Assembly (NCBI RefSeq): GCF_014836495.1
Contig: NZ_JACSQT010000002.1
Span: 62,001-126,000, forward strand
From: Cytobacillus stercorigallinarum
Lineage (GTDB): Bacteria > Bacillota > Bacilli > Bacillales > Cytobacillaceae
Length of the DNA stretch: 64,000 nt
Direction of reading: 5' to 3'
Shown: positions 35,109-44,640 of the stretch, one piece after another
How the letters are laid out: each line of letters begins with the position of its first letter
How positions within the stretch are numbered: the stretch's first letter is position 1
Notes under the pieces: generated by a model
What the model was told of the DNA's origin: nothing
The model's input: only the letters and a program-made list of their open reading frames with translations
Database searches by the model: none
Translations under genes and position numbers: made by a program

Positions 35109-36740
35109 ATGGCTTATACAAAGCATTGGTCAAGTAATGAAAAACTAAACAAAACCGAATTAGCAAAACTAGAAAAAGATGGCCTGAAAATTTATGAGGA
35201 CATTCCACATTATGCAAAAAATGGCTTCTCATCTATTCCTAAAGACCAATGGGACCTTTTTAAATGGGCAGGCTTGTATTTGCAAAAGCCTAAAGAAGCT
35301 GGGTATTTTATGATGCGTGTGAATGTACCTTCTGGAATTTTAACGAAGGAACAAGCGAATATTCTAGCTGGTATTGCCAAAGATTATGGTCGCGGAATTT
35401 TCGACATTACGACGCGACAAGCGATTCAATTTCACTGGTTAACGATTGAAGAAATCCCTGATATTTTCACAAGACTAGAAAGTGTCGGTCTTTCCAGTGC
35501 TGGTGCATGTGGGGATATAACAAGGAATATAGTCGGAAATCCAATTGCAGGTATTGACCCTGACGAATTATTTGATACGAGAGATATTGTTAAAGAAGTG
35601 TATGAGTACTTCCAATTTAATGAGGAATTTTCGAATTTACCAAGAAAATATAAAATGTCTATCAGTACAAACTTACAAAACGCCGCTAATGCAGAAATTA
35701 ACTGTGTCTCTTTTACACCGGCTGAAAAAAACATCGATGGTGCCGTAAAACAAGGCTTTCATTTAAAAGTAGGGGGAGGCCTATCTGCTAAGCCATTTCT
35801 AGCAGAAACCGTAGATGTTTTTGTAGAAAAAGAGCAGGTGTTACAGGTTGCTATTGCCGTAACAACTATATTCAGAGATTACGGTTATCGAGATAAACGC
35901 CATCGTGCTAGATTAAAGTTTTTAATTGCTGATTGGGGTGTGGAGAAATTTAAAGAAAAACTTGAAGAATATACAGGAGTACTGCCTTCTAAAGGGGTTG
36001 AACCCGTGAAGAAATGGAATGCAGGGTATTTCTATGGTGTCCATGATCAGAAACAATCAGGGCTTAAGTTCATCGGTTTCAATGTACCTGTCGGCCGGTT
36101 AACCGCGGATGAAGTATTTGAGCTTATTCGAATCTCTGATCAATATGGTCAAGGTGAAATTAGAACATGTAATTCACAAAACTTGATTCTTCCACATATC
36201 CCAGAAGAACATGTAGAATCGCTACTTGCCGAACCTATTTTTAATAGAATTACAGTGAATCCGAATTCTTTTATCGGCCATTCCGTTTCTTGCACAGGTA
36301 TCCAATTTTGCAACTTAGCTTTAGTTGAGACAAAAGAAAGAATGCGCCAAATTGCAGAAGAACTTGACCGTCGCTTAACTGTTGATGTTCCAGTACGCAT
36401 GCATATGATTGGTTGTCCGAATTCCTGCGGTCAACGGCAAATTGCCGATATCGGTTTACAAGGTGTGATGATACGAAACAAGAATAAGGAAATGGAAGAA
36501 GCTTATGAAGTGTATGTTGGAGGGACGTTAGAATCTGGCGGAGAGTTTAACAAAAAATTAAAAGGGAAAGTACCAGCTAACTTCCTCACAGATACTCTCG
36601 AACATCTACTGCATTTTTTTAAAAAGGAAAAAATAGCAGGAGAGAATTTTTATACTTTTGTGCAAAGAAATGGCACACAATCTTTGCAAGAGCAACTAAA
36701 TATTGTATTGGAGACTCATAAAGATGGCCTTTCTATATAG
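35109..36740 (+). CDS. Ferredoxin-type sulfite (nitrite/sulfite) reductase
   Basis: Siroheme and 4Fe-4S reductase of 543 residues in the ferredoxin-dependent NirA/Sir family. The ligands are Cys395, Cys401 (CTGIQFC), Cys436 and Cys440 (CPNSC). In this operon, sulfite to sulfide is its role, replacing the NADPH-dependent CysJI found in many Bacillus. Start ATG three bases after the cysC stop with an AAGGAG just upstream. The next gene overlaps its end. Confidence 0.92.
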   Translation: MAYTKHWSSNEKLNKTELAKLEKDGLKIYEDIPHYAKNGFSSIPKDQWDLFKWAGLYLQKPKEAGYFMMRVNVPSGILTKEQANILAGIAKDYGRGIFDITTRQAIQFHWLTIEEIPDIFTRLESVGLSSAGACGDITRNIVGNPIAGIDPDELFDTRDIVKEVYEYFQFNEEFSNLPRKYKMSISTNLQNAANAEINCVSFTPAEKNIDGAVKQGFHLKVGGGLSAKPFLAETVDVFVEKEQVLQVAIAVTTIFRDYGYRDKRHRARLKFLIADWGVEKFKEKLEEYTGVLPSKGVEPVKKWNAGYFYGVHDQKQSGLKFIGFNVPVGRLTADEVFELIRISDQYGQGEIRTCNSQNLILPHIPEEHVESLLAEPIFNRITVNPNSFIGHSVSCTGIQFCNLALVETKERMRQIAEELDRRLTVDVPVRMHMIGCPNSCGQRQIADIGLQGVMIRNKNKEMEEAYEVYVGGTLESGGEFNKKLKGKVPANFLTDTLEHLLHFFKKEKIAGENFYTFVQRNGTQSLQEQLNIVLETHKDGLSI

Positions 36741-36927
36741 GTTTGAATTGTCATTGGTAAATAAGGAAATTCCAGCAGTCATTGTAGCTGATTCTGATGA
36801 TGAAGCATTTACCCAGTTAGATATTGAACTAGAAAAATATTATTTAAATTTGCCAGAGATAAACGAAGTAACGCTAAGAGAAAAGAAACGGATAACAAAA
36901 AAAGTCGGTTTTATATTAGATGAATGA
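36724..36927 (+). CDS. Small protein of DUF3906-like type
   Basis: 67 residues, YRFELSLVNKEIPAVIVADS ... EAFTQLDIELEKYYLNLPEI. I believe that it matches the DUF3906 family, from memory only. The ATG at 36724 follows GGAG by 10 bases and the gene overlaps the end of the sulfite reductase by 17 bases; the TTG at 36703 is less likely. Conserved synteny within sulfur operons would suggest an accessory role in sulfite reduction or siroheme supply. No catalytic motif is visible. Confidence 0.7.
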   Translation: MAFLYRFELSLVNKEIPAVIVADSDDEAFTQLDIELEKYYLNLPEINEVTLREKKRITKKVGFILDE

Positions 36928-36940
36928 TGGAGGCAGATAA

Positions 36941-37717
36941 ATGAAGGGGCATGTTTACCTTGTTGGTGCAGGTTGTGGCGATCCCGAATTACTTACATTA
37001 AAAGCAATTAAAAAAATTCAGCAAGCGGATGTCATTTTATATGATCGACTAGTCAATCGGGATATTTTATCATTTGCGAGAGAAGAGGCACAATTGATTT
37101 ATTGTGGAAAGCTTCCTCATTATCATACGATGAAACAAGAAACGATTAACAATTTTCTCGTAAAATATGCAAAAAAAGGATTAGCCGTTGTTCGCCTTAA
37201 AGGTGGGGATCCCTTCGTGTTTGGTCGAGGAGGAGAAGAGGCGCTTGAATGTGTTAAACATCGTATTCCATTTGAAGTGATTCCTGGGATTACTGCTGGC
37301 ATTGGTGCTGCGAGCTATGCCGGCATTCCTGTCACCCATCGGCACATCAGTCAAAGCTTTGCATTTATTACCGGTCATCAAGCGGGTGACTCAGTTGCTG
37401 ACCAAAAATGGCATCACTTAGCACATGGGGTCGATACACTTTGTATATATATGGGCGTTTCACAATTGCCTGTCATTGTTAATCACCTCATAAAAAGCGG
37501 AAAAAATAGTGATACCCCAATTGCTATTGTGGAGTGGGGAACAACAGTAAAACAACGGACGATAACAGGAAAATTAAATACAATTGTAAGGTTAGCGGAA
37601 GACGAAGCAATCATCAATCCAAGCATGATTATAATTGGAGAAGTTGTTAAATTACGAGACGATCTGAACTGGTATATTGAAAATGGCACAGCCCTTCAGA
37701 AGGTTCATAGCGAATGA
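36941..37717 (+). CDS. sumT: Uroporphyrinogen-III C-methyltransferase
   Basis: SAM-dependent methyltransferase of 258 residues making precorrin-2, the first committed step of siroheme synthesis. Seen are VYLVGAGCGDPELLTLKA, the RLKGGDPFVFGRGGEE motif and PVTHRHIS. Preceded by GGAGG. It overlaps sirB by four bases. Confidence 0.95.
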   Translation: MKGHVYLVGAGCGDPELLTLKAIKKIQQADVILYDRLVNRDILSFAREEAQLIYCGKLPHYHTMKQETINNFLVKYAKKGLAVVRLKGGDPFVFGRGGEEALECVKHRIPFEVIPGITAGIGAASYAGIPVTHRHISQSFAFITGHQAGDSVADQKWHHLAHGVDTLCIYMGVSQLPVIVNHLIKSGKNSDTPIAIVEWGTTVKQRTITGKLNTIVRLAEDEAIINPSMIIIGEVVKLRDDLNWYIENGTALQKVHSE

Positions 37718-38472
37718 AAGCCATTCTTTATATTGCTCACGGCACAAGGTCAAAAAAAGGGCTACGGGAAGTAGAAAGTTTTTTGCAGACCATCATGAAA
37801 CAAGTAAATGTCCCTATACAAAAATGGTCTTATTTAGAAATATGTGCCCCCACGATTGAACAAGGAATAGAAGCTTGTGTTCATCAAGGGGCGCGAGAAA
37901 TTGATGTTATTCCGTTACTTTTATTAAAAGGAGGTCATTTCAAGAAGGATATTCCTACCATTCTTCTATCATTGAAGAAGCGATTTTCAGCTATTAAAAT
38001 CCATCTCCATCCACCTTTTGGCGTTCAGAACTATATCTTAGACGGAATAGGTGATTTGTTAAACGAAAAATTATCTCCCATTACTGAAAAAGATCAATTA
38101 CTTGTTGTAGGAAGAGGAAGTAGTGACGTGAACATCTATGCGGATTTTGAATTAATAACAAAGGGGCTAAAGGCAAAGTTAGCAGTGAACAACGTAACTT
38201 CCTGTTTTCTTGCGGCTGCGACCCCTCGACTTGAAGAAGGCTATCATTTATTAGAGAATCGTACAAAAAGCAGAATAATCATTATCCCTTACTTATTATT
38301 TTCAGGTTTATTACTAGATGAATTGCAACAATTTACTGAACAGAAAAGAGCTTTAGGAGATCAGACTTTCATCATTGACCCATTAAGTCATATCTCCAGC
38401 ATACAGCTTCGTTTGGTTCAATATTTAAATAAAGGGGGTCGAGAAGAGTGCAACCACTCGTCATTGATTTAA
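37714..38472 (+). CDS. sirB: Sirohydrochlorin ferrochelatase (CbiX/SirB type)
   Basis: 252 residues with ILYIAHGTRSKKG at the start and a second half beginning LLVVGRGSSDVN, the two metal-chelatase halves expected for the CbiX/SirB family. It inserts iron into sirohydrochlorin. Overlaps sumT and sirC. Confidence 0.93.
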   Translation: MKAILYIAHGTRSKKGLREVESFLQTIMKQVNVPIQKWSYLEICAPTIEQGIEACVHQGAREIDVIPLLLLKGGHFKKDIPTILLSLKKRFSAIKIHLHPPFGVQNYILDGIGDLLNEKLSPITEKDQLLVVGRGSSDVNIYADFELITKGLKAKLAVNNVTSCFLAAATPRLEEGYHLLENRTKSRIIIIPYLLFSGLLLDELQQFTEQKRALGDQTFIIDPLSHISSIQLRLVQYLNKGGREECNHSSLI

Positions 38473-39080
38473 GTAATCAAGCAGTTGTCATTGCGGGAGG
38501 TGGGAAGATTGCCGCACGCAAGGCAAAGGTTTTATTAGAACAAAGGGCCAACATTACTTTCATTGCACCAACATTTTCAGATGAAGTATTGGAATTAGCG
38601 CAACACAATCAATTTCAATGCATAAAAAGAGAGGTTGAATTGGCTGATTTCGAGGATGTGTTTCTTTGTATTCTTGCAACCAATAATCGAGCGATTAATA
38701 AGCACTTTGGCGAAATATTAACGCAGAAAAAGTTAGTTTGTGTAGTAGATGAATTAACGGATGGCAATACCCTCTTCCCTGCGACTGTAACGAGAGGACA
38801 CCTCCAAGTAGCCGTTACTTCAAATGGGAGTAGTCCAAAGTTAACAAGAGCATTAAAACAACAGTTAAGCAAACAATTTGATGAAAGTTGGACGGAATAT
38901 ACAACTTTTCTCGCGGAGTATAGACAATTGGTTAAAAAATTGCCAATTAGTGAGAGTGAAAAGAATGACTATTTACAAGAAGTACTAACAGATGAATGCC
39001 GTTTAAATAAAGAACAACAAAGAGAGAGCTTAGAAGCCTTACATATAGCTGCTGTTCGGTCAACCGAAGGCAAAATCTAG
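38448..39080 (+). CDS. sirC: Precorrin-2 dehydrogenase (sirohydrochlorin synthase)
   Basis: 210 residues with the Rossmann segment VVIAGGGKIAARKAKVLLE and the N-terminal QPLVIDLSNQ; it oxidises precorrin-2 to sirohydrochlorin using NAD. The start is a GTG at 38448, with AAAGGGGG upstream, inside the end of sirB. Its stop lies in the operon terminator. Confidence 0.92.
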   Translation: MQPLVIDLSNQAVVIAGGGKIAARKAKVLLEQRANITFIAPTFSDEVLELAQHNQFQCIKREVELADFEDVFLCILATNNRAINKHFGEILTQKKLVCVVDELTDGNTLFPATVTRGHLQVAVTSNGSSPKLTRALKQQLSKQFDESWTEYTTFLAEYRQLVKKLPISESEKNDYLQEVLTDECRLNKEQQRESLEALHIAAVRSTEGKI

Positions 39081-39105
39081 ACAATAGATTTTGCCTTTTT
39101 TATTT
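39069..39105 (+). terminator. Terminator of the sulfate assimilation operon
   Basis: GGCAAAATCTA (39069-39079) and TAGATTTTGCC (39085-39095) form a perfect 11-bp stem with a 5-base loop, followed by TTTTTTATTT. The left arm contains the sirC stop codon. Confidence 0.92.
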
Positions 39106-39124
39106 AACGAAAGAGGGGTTACCT

Positions 39125-40006
39125 ATGAAAAATTTATTAATCTTTATTTTTATTGGCTTATTCGCACAGTTAATTGATGGTGCTCTCGGAATGGCATATG
39201 GCGTGACTTCTACTTCGCTTTTACTTGCTTTTGGCATTGTTCCTGCCGTTGCTTCCGCTTCGGTCCACCTTGCTGAAGTGGTCACTACAGCCGCTTCAGG
39301 TATTTCACATATAAAATTTGGCAATGTTGATAAACAAACTGTATATAAGTTAATTATCCCTGGTTCCATTGGCGCGTTTTTAGGTGCCACGTTTTTAAGT
39401 AATATCCCAGGTGATCTAGCGAAGCCATATATAGCCCTTTTCCTTTTACTATTAGGTGTTTTTATCTTTATACGATTTTTATTTAAATATAAGGAAAGTA
39501 ACCACCAGTCATCAATCAATCTCAGTAAAAAGCAATCGATTCCATTAGGTTTTATAGCAGGATTTGCTGATGCAACAGGTGGTGGCGGTTGGGGTCCTGT
39601 TACAACACCAGTATTGCTTTCAAAAAAAGGGGTTAGCCCAAGGAAAGTGGTTGGTACTGTCGACACGAGTGAATTTGCGATTGCCCTCTCTGCATCCATT
39701 GGTTTTCTTATTTCATTAGGGTGGAACGAAGTAAACTGGCTTTGGGTGGGCGCACTCATGGTAGGCGGTGTGATTGCAGCGCCGATTGCTGCTTGGCTTG
39801 TACAGAAATTAAATCCACAATTAATGGGGGTGCTTGTTGGGGGATTCATCATTCTCATCAACATTCGGACAATTGCACAAACATGGATTAGCAATGAAGA
39901 GATTCACCCCATTGTGTATAGTGCTGTCGTACTCATATGGCTAACAGCGATAATCTTCACACTCATTAGAATCTACCATAAAAAAATGCTCCATTTTAAT
40001 TCATAA
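39125..40006 (+). CDS. TauE/SafE-family permease
   Basis: Membrane protein of 293 residues with about eight hydrophobic helices and the family pattern of two repeated halves: GALGMAYGVTSTSLLLAFG and GFADATGGGGWGPVTTPVLL. Family members export sulfite, sulfonates or other sulfur anions, or import them. Located after the operon terminator with AAGAGGGG before the ATG, it could be expressed by read-through or its own promoter. In the absence of cysP it may serve as the sulfate transporter (inference). Confidence 0.88.
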   Translation: MKNLLIFIFIGLFAQLIDGALGMAYGVTSTSLLLAFGIVPAVASASVHLAEVVTTAASGISHIKFGNVDKQTVYKLIIPGSIGAFLGATFLSNIPGDLAKPYIALFLLLLGVFIFIRFLFKYKESNHQSSINLSKKQSIPLGFIAGFADATGGGGWGPVTTPVLLSKKGVSPRKVVGTVDTSEFAIALSASIGFLISLGWNEVNWLWVGALMVGGVIAAPIAAWLVQKLNPQLMGVLVGGFIILINIRTIAQTWISNEEIHPIVYSAVVLIWLTAIIFTLIRIYHKKMLHFNS

Positions 40007-40016
40007 AACAACCGTA

Positions 40017-40042
40017 AGGCTGGGATAAAATGACCCCAGCCT
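40017..40042. terminator. Bidirectional hairpin between convergent genes
   Basis: AGGCTGGG (40017-40024) pairs with CCCAGCCT (40035-40042) around 10 bases. It lies between the TauE gene and the oppositely oriented membrane protein gene. Confidence 0.75.
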
Positions 40043-40049
40043 AGTGTAT

Positions 40050-40337
40050 TTACTCTTTCTCTTCAATTACCATCGTCAATCCACCAAATTTTCCAGCTAA
40101 CCAATTATAAATAACGGTCATGAGTGCAATTAAGCCAAAATAAATGGCCGCATACAATACAGATAATAAAAGCATAAATAAAATGCCCGTAAAGGCGATC
40201 ACCCCGTCTTCGGTAAATAATAATAATGAGGAAAATAATCCGAAAATAATCATGCCAATAATGGGGATAAATAATAAGTACAAAGTGCTTTTAACTACAC
40301 TCCCAACAGACAATCTTTTTATCTCTATCGTCTTCAT
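40050..40337 (-). CDS. Small membrane protein (DUF3566-like)
   Basis: 95 residues with an amphipathic start (KTIEIKRLSVGSVVKS) and two long hydrophobic segments, ending in an acidic tail EEKE. The layout resembles the DUF3566 transmembrane domain. Read on the minus strand, AAAGGAG stands 8 bases before the ATG. No function can be given. Confidence 0.75.
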   Translation of the reverse strand: MKTIEIKRLSVGSVVKSTLYLLFIPIIGMIIFGLFSSLLLFTEDGVIAFTGILFMLLLSVLYAAIYFGLIALMTVIYNWLAGKFGGLTMVIEEKE

Positions 40338-41067
40338 GTAAATTCTCCTTTCTTATGACATATCCACTTTATGTAAGCAGCAAACCTTTTAGACTATAAT
40401 ACTATAAAAATGGCTTAAATAGTTTACGGGATATATTTTATTCAGTTTGATTCCTCCTATTACAATAAGTGTAAATTGTAAACTGACATTAAAGATATTA
40501 CTACAATACATGTTGAAAAAAGCAAGTATAATCCTTTGGTTATGGAAAATCACGTTGCATAATTATACTTTTGAAGGGATATTATTACAAAATTATCGGG
40601 GCTATCATATAATAAAATTTATTATTATACAAATTTACAACAAATCCGGTAATTTATCCTTATTTGCTTCACTGTAATAATTTTTTGTTTACATGACAAT
40701 CTGAAGGGGTATTAGTTTACATAATAATTTTATAGTAACTAATGTTATCAAGATACAATAATTTTCAAAGTAGATGAATGAAGCTGTTATTATTCATAGT
40801 GGAGTTGCTCGGATCGAAGTGTTTAAATCATTAGATATAGAAAAATTATTACGATTATAGATGAGAGTACTTTTTGCATACTCTGAAGTAGATTGGGCTA
40901 ATTATTATCATATTATTGATTTTTTTGAGTTCGAGTTCATTATATTTCAGAGGACATTGGTCTCTTCCAAATCAAGGGGGCCTGATAGTAATACGTGGAA
41001 AACATCCGCTAAGCAAAATTTGATATTAAGAAAGTCGATTTTGGTTATTTAAATTAACTATATAAGC
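40338..41067. other. Intergenic stretch, AT-rich, no supported gene
   Basis: About 730 bases. Two ORFs (40447-40677 and 40861-41052) lack ribosome binding sites and recognisable content. A 28-codon ORF at 40774-40860 (NEAVIIHSGVARIEVF...) reads like real coding sequence and may be a remnant. Confidence 0.4.
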
Positions 41068-41104
41068 AAGAGCTTTACTACATTTTATACATAGTAAGGC
41101 TCTT
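41068..41104. terminator. Hairpin downstream of the lysR-type gene
   Basis: AAGAGC-TTACTA pairs with TAGTAA-GCTCTT (41068-41073, 41075-41080, 41092-41097, 41099-41104), with one mismatch. It is about 60 bases beyond the LysR stop; T runs are poor on both strands. Confidence 0.55.
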
Positions 41105-41162
41105 TAAAATCGTTACCAACTGTTTGAAAAAATAATAGTATTTAATCATACATTAAATTATT

Positions 41163-42026
41163 CTACTTTTCTAATATACTAAGAAAAGATTGTAGTACTG
41201 GAGAGATCCATCTGGATTTATGATAAATCACATTACTTTTAATAAATTGTGGTGCTTCAATTGGCTTAAAGATTAGTTCGTTATTGTTACAATTTTCTTT
41301 CACAACAATATAAGGAAGAATAGCAAGGCCCAACCCACACAAAACTGATTGTTTAATCACTTCAATACTTGAACTTTCAAATGTTCTGTCAGGCATCTGT
41401 CCACTCATACGTATGTAATTATCCACCATGGCTCTGTACCCACAATTTCTCTCTGTATAGATAAACTGATAATCCTTTAATATCTTTAATGGATTATCAC
41501 ATGAAGCTAAGTCAGGCGGTAAAACCCAACCTAAGGTCTCATCAAACAAAGGAGTCGTAATGAGCTCATCGTACTCCATTGATTGTCCAATCAAAAAAAT
41601 GATATCTGTTTCTCCGTCTCTCAGCTTCTTAATTGCTTGTTCATTTGTTCCCGTCTCAAGAACAATATTTACTTTAGGATTTATCAATTTATATTTTTGT
41701 AGGATATTTGGTAATCGATAGACAGCTAAAGATTCATTCGCAGTAATCGTAAGCGTACCTTCAGGATGATTGCTATCTTTTGGGATTTCTTGTGCTTTTT
41801 CGTAAATCGCAAGTAACTCTAACGCATAAGGATGAAAATGATGCCCAGATTTTGTTAAAAGTACTTTTTTCCCTAACCGATCGAAAAGTGGAGATTGTAA
41901 GTCGTTCTCCAAAGCCTTAATATGCGTTGTTACAGTGGATTGTGCATAATCTAATTCACGCGCTGCTTTTGAGAATCCCCCATATTTAACAACAGCACAG
42001 AAAGTCTTAACATGTCTCATCTCCAT
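41163..42026 (-). CDS. LysR-family transcriptional regulator
   Basis: About 287 residues: an N-terminal HTH (FCAVVKYGGFSKAARELDYAQSTVTTHIKALE in parts) and a LysR substrate-binding domain starting at GTLTITANESLAVYRLP. The ATG at 42026 is preceded on the minus strand by AAAGAGG; an ATG at 42050 lies upstream without such a site. Divergent from the asd-like gene, it probably controls that gene through the 150-base shared region. Confidence 0.92.
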   Translation of the reverse strand: MEMRHVKTFCAVVKYGGFSKAARELDYAQSTVTTHIKALENDLQSPLFDRLGKKVLLTKSGHHFHPYALELLAIYEKAQEIPKDSNHPEGTLTITANESLAVYRLPNILQKYKLINPKVNIVLETGTNEQAIKKLRDGETDIIFLIGQSMEYDELITTPLFDETLGWVLPPDLASCDNPLKILKDYQFIYTERNCGYRAMVDNYIRMSGQMPDRTFESSSIEVIKQSVLCGLGLAILPYIVVKENCNNNELIFKPIEAPQFIKSNVIYHKSRWISPVLQSFLSILEK

Positions 42027-42176
42027 AGCTAAACCTCTTTTTAGTATCATAATTTATGAATGATTATATCATATATTTCAATTTATCAAATAATAACTCT
42101 TCCATTATAGTAAAAGTAGGAATAAAAAAATGTACCTATTCCACTTCATAAAATTAATTAACGGAGGAGAATAATT

Positions 42177-43220
42177 ATGAGGAAAAAGAGCTATCATATC
42201 GCTGTTGTGGGTGCTACTGGTGCAGTCGGCCAGAAAATTATTAACTTGCTGGAGCAGATAACTCAATTTGATATAAACGAAGTCACTCTTCTTTCATCGA
42301 AGCGCTCTGCTGGTAAGAAAATTTCTTTCAAAGGTCGAGAAATCATCATTAAGGAAGCAGAGGAAGCAAGCTTTAAGGATGTTGATATCGCATTTTTTAG
42401 TGCTGGCGGAAAAGTTTCCAGACAATTAGTGAGATTCGCGGTCGAAAGTGGGGCAGTGGTGATTGATAATACTAGCGAATATCGTATGTCAACTGAAGTC
42501 CCACTTGTTGTTCCAGAAGTGAATGCACATACTCTTATTAAACACAAGGGGATTATCGCAGTACCCAATTGTTCTGCTTTACAAATGGTGACAGCACTTC
42601 AGCCGATTAGAAGACTATTTGGTTTAGAAAGAATTATTGTCTCTACATATCAAGCTGTATCAGGAACTGGAATACATGCCATCAATGAGTTAAAAGATCA
42701 ATCAATGAAATTACTCGCAGGTGAAGAGGCTACCGCATCTATAATGCCTGCAAAAAAAGATAAAAAACATTATCCAATTGCTTTTAATGTAATGCCGCAA
42801 GTAGATGTATTTACTGAAAATGATTACACCTTTGAAGAGGTAAAGATAATTCAAGAAACCAAGAAGATATTCGAAGATTCTAACCTAAAGATGGCTGCCA
42901 CTTGTGTCAGAGTGCCAGTTGTAACAGGGCACTCTGAATCTGTTTATATTGAATTGGAACGAGTAGCAACTGTTGATGAAATTAGAGAAGTATTATCTTC
43001 GGCACCGGGCGTTGTTTTGCAGGATTCTCCAAGTAATCAACTATACCCAATGCCTATTTACGCAGTCGGAAAAACCGAAACGTTTGTTGGAAGAGTTCGA
43101 AAAGACCCTGACAATCCATATGGTTTCCACCTCTGGATTGTATCAGATAATTTATTAAAAGGAGCTGCTTGGAATTCAGTGCAGATTGTATTGACAATGG
43201 TCGAAAAAGATATCATTTGA
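42177..43220 (+). CDS. asd: Aspartate-semialdehyde dehydrogenase
   Basis: 347 residues with the NADP loop VVGATGAVGQK, the catalytic Cys132 in VPNCSALQ and SxxQAVSGTG further on. It reduces aspartyl phosphate to aspartate semialdehyde (threonine, methionine, lysine and diaminopimelate synthesis). The ATG follows ACGGAGGAG. Standing alone, opposite a LysR gene rather than in a dap/lysC operon, it may be a second asd copy. A strong terminator follows. Confidence 0.9.
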   Translation: MRKKSYHIAVVGATGAVGQKIINLLEQITQFDINEVTLLSSKRSAGKKISFKGREIIIKEAEEASFKDVDIAFFSAGGKVSRQLVRFAVESGAVVIDNTSEYRMSTEVPLVVPEVNAHTLIKHKGIIAVPNCSALQMVTALQPIRRLFGLERIIVSTYQAVSGTGIHAINELKDQSMKLLAGEEATASIMPAKKDKKHYPIAFNVMPQVDVFTENDYTFEEVKIIQETKKIFEDSNLKMAATCVRVPVVTGHSESVYIELERVATVDEIREVLSSAPGVVLQDSPSNQLYPMPIYAVGKTETFVGRVRKDPDNPYGFHLWIVSDNLLKGAAWNSVQIVLTMVEKDII

Positions 43221-43366
43221 TCTCAACCTACTTGAATTGGAACAATAACAATAATAGCAACACCAGAATCTGTTTCATTAAAATTTTATAAAAAAATTGA
43301 GGAAAATACCCACCACATACAGACTTCATAATTTTTTTCAAAAATCAACAGACAGCAAGCGTAAAC

Positions 43367-43407
43367 AAAATCCTCAACCAATTTTCTATTGGAAGAGGAT
43401 TTTTTAT
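43367..43407 (+). terminator. Terminator after asd
   Basis: AAAATCCTC (43367-43375) pairs with GAGGATTTT (43395-43403); the inner CCAAT pairs with ATTGG. Followed by TTATT. Confidence 0.85.
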
Positions 43408-43677
43408 TAACACTTTACTAATTCACGAATGATTTGACTCATTTTAAGGATTCCCTTTTTAAGATCTGTTAATGAGGCATACGCATAGGAAATGCGAATA
43501 TAACGGTCCGATTCTTGAGCATATATATTCCCTGGGTTAAGAAGAATACCTTCAGCTAATGCTTTTACATAAAGATCCCTCATCGATAGTTTAGGCAAAA
43601 TGTTTAACCAAATAAAAAACCCTCCCTTTGGTGCATCCCAAAGGGCTATATCTTCTTTCCTAAGGCTATTCCTTATC
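43407..43677 (-). pseudogene. MocR/GntR-aminotransferase regulator, C-terminal remnant
   Basis: Minus-strand reading gives the last part of a PLP-dependent MocR-type protein: ALWDAPKGGFFIWLNILP, then GILLNPGNIYA and RYIRISYAYA. The N-terminal DNA-binding part and most of the aminotransferase domain are missing. The remnant abuts an EamA fragment of opposite orientation. Confidence 0.75.
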
Positions 43678-43904
43678 TTGCATTAGCTTATGTAACATCT
43701 CGGGTAGGAGCTTCAGAGGCGACAAGCTCCCTTTACTTAACACCAGCTCTTACATTTGTGATTGCTTGGGTTTGGCTTGGAGAGGTACCGACTACCCTTT
43801 CTGTAATAGGAGGAATCATAACGCTATTTGGGGTTTTGTTCATTCATATAAAGAGAGATAAATTACCGGAAAGAGTAAAACGAAATATACAAATTGAAGA
43901 TTAA
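43665..43904 (+). pseudogene. EamA/DMT-family transporter, C-terminal remnant
   Basis: The plus strand reads IPYLALAYVTSRVGASEA and SSLYLTPALTFVIAWVWLGE, then GGIITLFGVLF, the end of an EamA (DMT) permease, with a stop at 43902-43904. The N-terminal helices are gone. MocR and EamA genes are often divergent neighbours; here a deletion across the shared promoter appears to have joined their truncated ends. Confidence 0.75.
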
Positions 43905-44084
43905 TTTGTTTTTGAGTTCAGTCCGGAAAGTCATCATTTCTGTACACAATATTTTGTCATCTAGTTTTCTATATTTAATTATAAATAATTTACATTAACT
44001 CTATTAATAAATCTATGTTTAAATACCTCTTGCCTAAGTTATGGTACAATTATTTTTGGGAATAATTAGAAATGATGGTTCTAT

Positions 44085-44640
44085 ATGATAGTAGTTATGC
44101 TTGTGGATCAACTGGTCTTTAGAAGTTGGACTTGCAATAGACGATTTAAAAAACTCATGGTTGTGAAGAAATTTTAACTGACAAAATGAGTGGATCAAAA
44201 GAGTAAAGAAAAGGATTTGAGGAATCTCCGGTTTGTTCGTCCAGGTGAGACTGTTATTGTTTGGTGACTTGACCGTTAGAGTGAAACATGCAACATCTCT
44301 TAAAAATTGTCAATGATCTTAATAGTAGAGGTATTAGCTTTCACAGGTTACAGGAAAAAATTACGATGGATAAATCAACTGCAACCCGCCAGTTGATGTT
44401 TCATTTATTCGCAGCATTTGCAGACTTTGAACGAAATCTTATTCAAGTACTTCAGCAAGCTGAAGGATAGCAGCGAAGGCTAGAGGTAGATGAGGATAAA
44501 GATCAGTAAAATTAGATAGGAAGCAAATAGTAATGCAGAAAACAATTGTGGTAAACGGACCACCTATAAAGGATGTTGCTAAATGGGGGGATTTCTTGAT
44601 CAACTATCTATTTTTATTTAGATAAGGAAGCAGGCTAAAA
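44085..44640 (+). pseudogene. Tn3-family resolvase pseudogene
   Basis: Scattered frames together cover a whole resolvase of about 185 residues: THGCEEILTDKMSGSK and RKGFEE, then LRFVRPGETVIVW with LDR, then MQHLLKIVNDLNSRGISF and LMFHLFAAFADFERNLI, and a C-terminal STIYFYLDKE matching the HTH. Several stops and frameshifts separate these parts. It marks a decayed transposon. Confidence 0.7.

Noticed and set aside
39100-39894. 264-codon ORF on the minus strand opposite the TauE/SafE gene
   Set aside because: Shadow of the permease gene; low-complexity residues, no ribosome binding site, while the plus strand has clear helices and motifs.
40447-41052. Two ORFs of 76 and 63 codons in the spacer before the LysR gene
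   Set aside because: No ribosome binding site, composition like random AT-rich DNA, no recognisable motif.
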